This document shows positions 60,859 through 64,000 of a DNA stretch of 64,000 nt, piece by piece (position 1 is the first letter of the stretch; each line of letters begins with the position of its first letter). The translations under genes were made by a program, and so were the position numbers. The notes under the pieces were generated by a model that saw only the letters and a program-made list of their open reading frames with translations, was not told where the DNA came from and did no database searches. The DNA is taken from the NCBI GenBank assembly GCA_030490835.1, contig CM059977.1, positions 14,727,399 through 14,791,398 on the forward strand. Direction: 5' to 3'. This stretch comes from Annona cherimola (taxonomy: Eukaryota; Streptophyta; Magnoliopsida; Magnoliales; Annonaceae).

Positions 60859-62309
60859 AACCGGTGTGAAGCTGGTGACGCCCAGCTATTCCCGATTTCC
60901 CATCTGTAACGAAAATCTCAGGCAGGACGATGGAGCTTTGGGTTGCGCTTTTTTTTCGCCTTTTCCAGGGAAAGTTTTCTGCATGTTGTAACAAGAGGAA
61001 TGGATTAATCAGGATTTCCGGATGAATAGTTGCCAGCATTTGCCTTGTGTGTTGTCCTAATAATTGCTACTTAAATAAAAGCAATGACAAACCTATCACA
61101 AAACCCAGCTTAATAAAAGTAACGGTTATTTGAGCTGAAATCCGTTGCGTGGAGACTAGCCACGCACAGAGTAGCCAGGAGCTATAGTGCGGGCCCCGCT
61201 ACATGGCACGTGAGAGGGATTAATGAACGAAGCTCGCAAGTCTCTCTTTCGGAAAAAAAAACTCCTCGTCAGCCTTAGTGCATCATCACTTTTCGAAATT
61301 TCGAGTGTTGGGTCCCATCCAAAGTTATGATATCTACTAGGAAATCGTATTGTATGTTTTTGCAAATTTGGTAGTGGTGCGATGGGCAGTTGCATGTAAT
61401 ATTTCGCACGGTTGAGCGGGCATTTATTTGCGACCTGGGCATGCACGCACGTGGAAGGGCGAAGCGGGCTCCATAGACGCACCAGATTTCGAGATATTTC
61501 CCGGACAAGTCAAAATCTGCGCAAGACGACTGCCTGCAATCAGGAGATTACATCTGTCCTTTGATCTGACCCGTTGAGGAATCTCCTTTCGTTGGAAGAA
61601 CCGGTCCCATCATCCTTCCATGATCGTATTATCTCAAATCACGCTATGATCCGATAGATCATGGAATCAAACAGTTTTATTACTGAATTTGAGTGTCTGA
61701 TGGTCATGGAAAGGCTCAGTCTAAGGGGTTGGCGCGCGCGCGGATGTAAGGAACTGGTGGTCCAGCGTAGCGTGGAACATTTTTTCGGGGCAGATTTCCT
61801 TCCCCACGCCCGTCTGTCGTAGAAATCCACCCCTCGCTCGTTTCTGCTATTTAAAGCAAAGAAAATGGCTATAAACATCCGGTCGTTTGATTTTTTGTTT
61901 CTGGATGGACTGCTCTCCCAGCCATGTATCCGTTGAGGAGCATTAGCAGTGCACTCTTCTGCAGCTACTCTTTGCGTAGATGTTAGGGCTTTTCCTTCTT
62001 CGGCTCTAGCATTTGGAGTCGTGATTATTGGGTTTTTCGCATGCTGAAAGTTGGGCGTTGGTTTTGATAAAGGTTATGTTGTTGGTTTTTTCCCCCCCCT
62101 TTGAAATTTTAGGTTTTTGGGAAGTTCATTGGGTTTTGTAGTAGTAATTTGAGTTTCTGTTTAGTTTTTAGATTCTGTGGTTTCGTTTAAATTCAGGTTT
62201 TTGTTGGTGCTGAGTTTTTGAATTTCTGATTTTATTATTATTATTATTATTATTATTTTTGGTCTTGGAAATTTAAATTCCTCGGCTTGGATATCAGGGT
62301 TTTGGCGAT
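60859..62309 (+). promoter_or_regulatory. Upstream region and 5' leader of the SAM-domain gene
   Basis: Composition rises in G and C toward 61150-61980. TATTTAAAG at about 61848 is the best TATA-like box, with a G/C-rich stretch upstream; transcription would start near 61880-61920. An acceptor-like GGATATCAG at 62288-62296 just before the ATG suggests a leader intron, with the donor uncertain. An (ATT)n microsatellite at about 62232-62257 lies inside this leader. All of this is inferred from motifs. Confidence 0.35.
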
Positions 62310-63182
62310 ATGCTGGTTCTCGGTGTGAACTCGAAGAGGCAGAGGCATCCGAACGTCCGGTTGATGGAGATAGGCGATACTTCAGTGGGCTTTGCTTGCG
62401 GCCTTTCGCACAAGATACTGAAAGAAGATCGAATTCCGCAATTTGGGCCATTGTCGGCCCCGGTGGTGTTGCCGAGGGTTTCAGCCGAAGTCCATAGTAT
62501 GGAGAATTGGAATCCTAACTCTGGGAAGATAAAATGGGACTTGTCTACTTCGAATTGTGCGGATGACTGCGTTAAAACAAGGTTGGATTCTGACTGTATC
62601 GAACCAGAAACATGTGATTTTGTAGGCAATCCAGAATTGAATTTTGATGCCGTTAATCCCAAGTTGGGCTGTGGGGCGGCGAAGCCAAGATTGGATTTTG
62701 GGAAAGTAACTAGAAAAAGCAGAGCCATGAAGCGCCGTGGGTGGAGCTCAAAAGGAAATGGTGGCATTCGAAGTGTCTGGTACTCCATGGGTAAGCCCGG
62801 TATCTGGAATGGGAATGAAAATTTTGCTAATGAACATTTGAAGGGTTCTTCTGCTTCTGATATGGGCAAAGATGCCTTTGACAATGGGGATTCAGAAGAC
62901 TATTGGATGGGGAATGTTTGCAAGGAAAACAATTGCTTGTCCTCTGACAATGGCGATTGCTTGGGTCACAAGATTGGAGCAGCTGTAAATAGTGTTAGGT
63001 TGTGGTTGGAGGAGCATGGTTTCAGTAAGTATGCTGGTTTGTTCCAGATGCACGAGGTGGATGAGGAAGCCCTGCCTTTGCTCACCTTGGAAGACCTGAA
63101 AGAGATGGGGATAAATGCAGTTGGGACTCGGAGGAAGATTTTCACAGAGATTCAACTTCTTAAGAGAAGAGCTTTAGCTTGA
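62310..63182 (+). CDS. SAM-domain protein of unknown role
   Basis: An intronless 290-aa frame from ATG 62310 to the TGA at 63180. The N-terminus contains a basic, probably nuclear-directing segment (NSKRQRHPNVRLMEIGD) followed by GFACGLSHKI, a conserved block in a small plant family. A second basic patch, RKSRAMKRRGWSSKG, lies at 135-149. The sterile alpha motif occupies about 227-286: VRLWLEEHGFSKYAGLF, then EEALPLLTLEDLKEMGI and GTRRKIFTEIQLL, with the expected hydrophobic pattern and the LxxLTLEDLKEMGI core. SAM domains mediate protein-protein or RNA contacts. It resembles Arabidopsis proteins annotated only as SAM domain-containing, and there is no catalytic domain. The antisense frame over 62294-62884 is spurious. 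Confidence 0.85.
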   Translation: MLVLGVNSKRQRHPNVRLMEIGDTSVGFACGLSHKILKEDRIPQFGPLSAPVVLPRVSAEVHSMENWNPNSGKIKWDLSTSNCADDCVKTRLDSDCIEPETCDFVGNPELNFDAVNPKLGCGAAKPRLDFGKVTRKSRAMKRRGWSSKGNGGIRSVWYSMGKPGIWNGNENFANEHLKGSSASDMGKDAFDNGDSEDYWMGNVCKENNCLSSDNGDCLGHKIGAAVNSVRLWLEEHGFSKYAGLFQMHEVDEEALPLLTLEDLKEMGINAVGTRRKIFTEIQLLKRRALA

Positions 63183-64000
63183 TAGGAATACACTTTACTG
63201 ATGTAATGTTGTCTTTTCTTCTCCCCATGTAACAAAAATTACATGTGGTTATGTGAGGAAAGATCTGTGTTTATTCACATGGGAGAGAATAAAGAGTTGA
63301 TCCACTGTAACAAGAGAGGATAAAATAAAAATAGATTCTTAGATTGTGTAAACACATGCATGTACAATGTCCACTCTTGTTTTACCAAGGACCATATGGT
63401 CCATGTGCTTTAAATTGGTCTCCTCATATGAATCACCATAGTACCTCTCCAAACATAATCATTTCTCAAAGCATAGAGATAGCTTTAGAGTCTAAGGAAT
63501 CCAGCAGAAATGATTTTCTTTTTTCTTTTTTATATAAAAGATTTCTTTCTTTCTTCCAAAGAGACTTGGCACCTTGCAGCAATCAATGAAATGTACTTGT
63601 TTTCTAAGTATCTACTTTGATTGTGTGTTGGCTATAAAGCTTGTTGTGGTTAGTAGTTAAGATTAAGTATTGCTTGCTTCATTGTGTGACAAATCCAAAT
63701 GCCATTTTCACTCATAAATATGACCTAGTAACTTCTGGCTGTGAAAGAAATAATGTGTTTCTTTCAATTTCCTTGGATGGATATTGAAGAAGTTTGTTAT
63801 GTTTGGTTGTGGAGTTGGGAGTATTTTTGTATGAATGTGTGGCTTCTGTAAATGCTGTGGAGTGCTACTTTGGTTCGGACAAGCTGAGGATGTCGTTGGA
63901 TTGTGCTTGAGCTGGAAATCGCAAAGAGAACACTACATTAGGTCAATGCCTAGAGTAATACTAGCCTATCCTATATCTGTAATAGTAATAGTATTATTTT
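63183..64000 (+). other. 3' UTR and downstream flank of the SAM-domain gene
   Basis: Sequence after the stop includes GAGAATAAAGAG near 63285, a plausible polyadenylation signal, so the transcript may end near 63310-63350. Downstream to 64000 nothing coding is recognised; the window ends in ordinary intergenic sequence. Confidence 0.45.

Noticed and set aside
62294..62884. 196-codon minus-strand frame
   Set aside because: Antisense to the SAM-domain gene; no domain or codon pattern supports it.
1..64000. CRISPR arrays, operons, biosynthetic gene cluster or a novel defence-type system
   Set aside because: The window is plant nuclear DNA; repeats are transposon-derived and the four intact genes are unrelated single genes.

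Overview
The window is nuclear DNA of a flowering plant. The evidence is four multi-exon or single-exon genes of plant-specific families, plant-type introns with GT...AG borders and T-rich 3' ends, AT-rich spacers, and many plant DNA transposons. Nothing bacterial or viral was seen. I cannot name the species; a dicot or magnoliid-like angiosperm is a weak inference from gene structure and transposon load.

Four genes look functional. (1) 5.5-13.4 kb, plus strand: a calcium/calmodulin-regulated receptor-like kinase of the CRLK1/CRLK2 type, seven coding exons, 423 aa, behind a probable 5' UTR intron. (2) 17.9-22.9 kb, minus strand: a type II phosphatidylinositol 4-kinase gamma with a ubiquitin-like domain, one 640-aa coding exon and a probable 2-kb 5' UTR intron. 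(3) 42.9-50.8 kb, plus strand: a BIM2-like bHLH factor, seven coding exons, 356 aa, with one intron that must use a GC donor. (4) 62.3-63.2 kb, plus strand: an intronless 290-aa protein with a C-terminal SAM domain. The products suggest calcium/cold signalling, phosphoinositide or ubiquitin-linked signalling and brassinosteroid response. They are ordinary neighbours, not a cluster or pathway.

The space between is repeat-dominated. A 4.2-kb hAT element (55917-60125) carries a dead transposase gene and sits inside a LINE-type retroelement relic; a second relic of that LINE at 36.1-36.8 kb shows the uninterrupted site. Two short non-autonomous hAT elements (14714-15387 and 16267-17248) have matching ends and exact 8-bp target duplications; the first lies inside a larger element with long inverted repeats (13.78-16.24 kb). 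Tourist-like (PIF/Harbinger) MITEs of 280-290 bp occur at least four times intact, with several decayed or nested copies. Long-hairpin foldback elements occur at 23.6, 25.1, 25.7, 46.6 and 54.3 kb.

At 27.7-29.2 kb three unrelated broken gene pieces lie side by side: an LRK10L/WAK-type receptor ectodomain, a subtilase N-terminus and a polyol transporter C-terminus. The 29.3-42.5 kb stretch is AT-rich and has no recognisable intact gene. I found no previously undescribed system; the most informative structures are the nested transposons and their mutation pattern.
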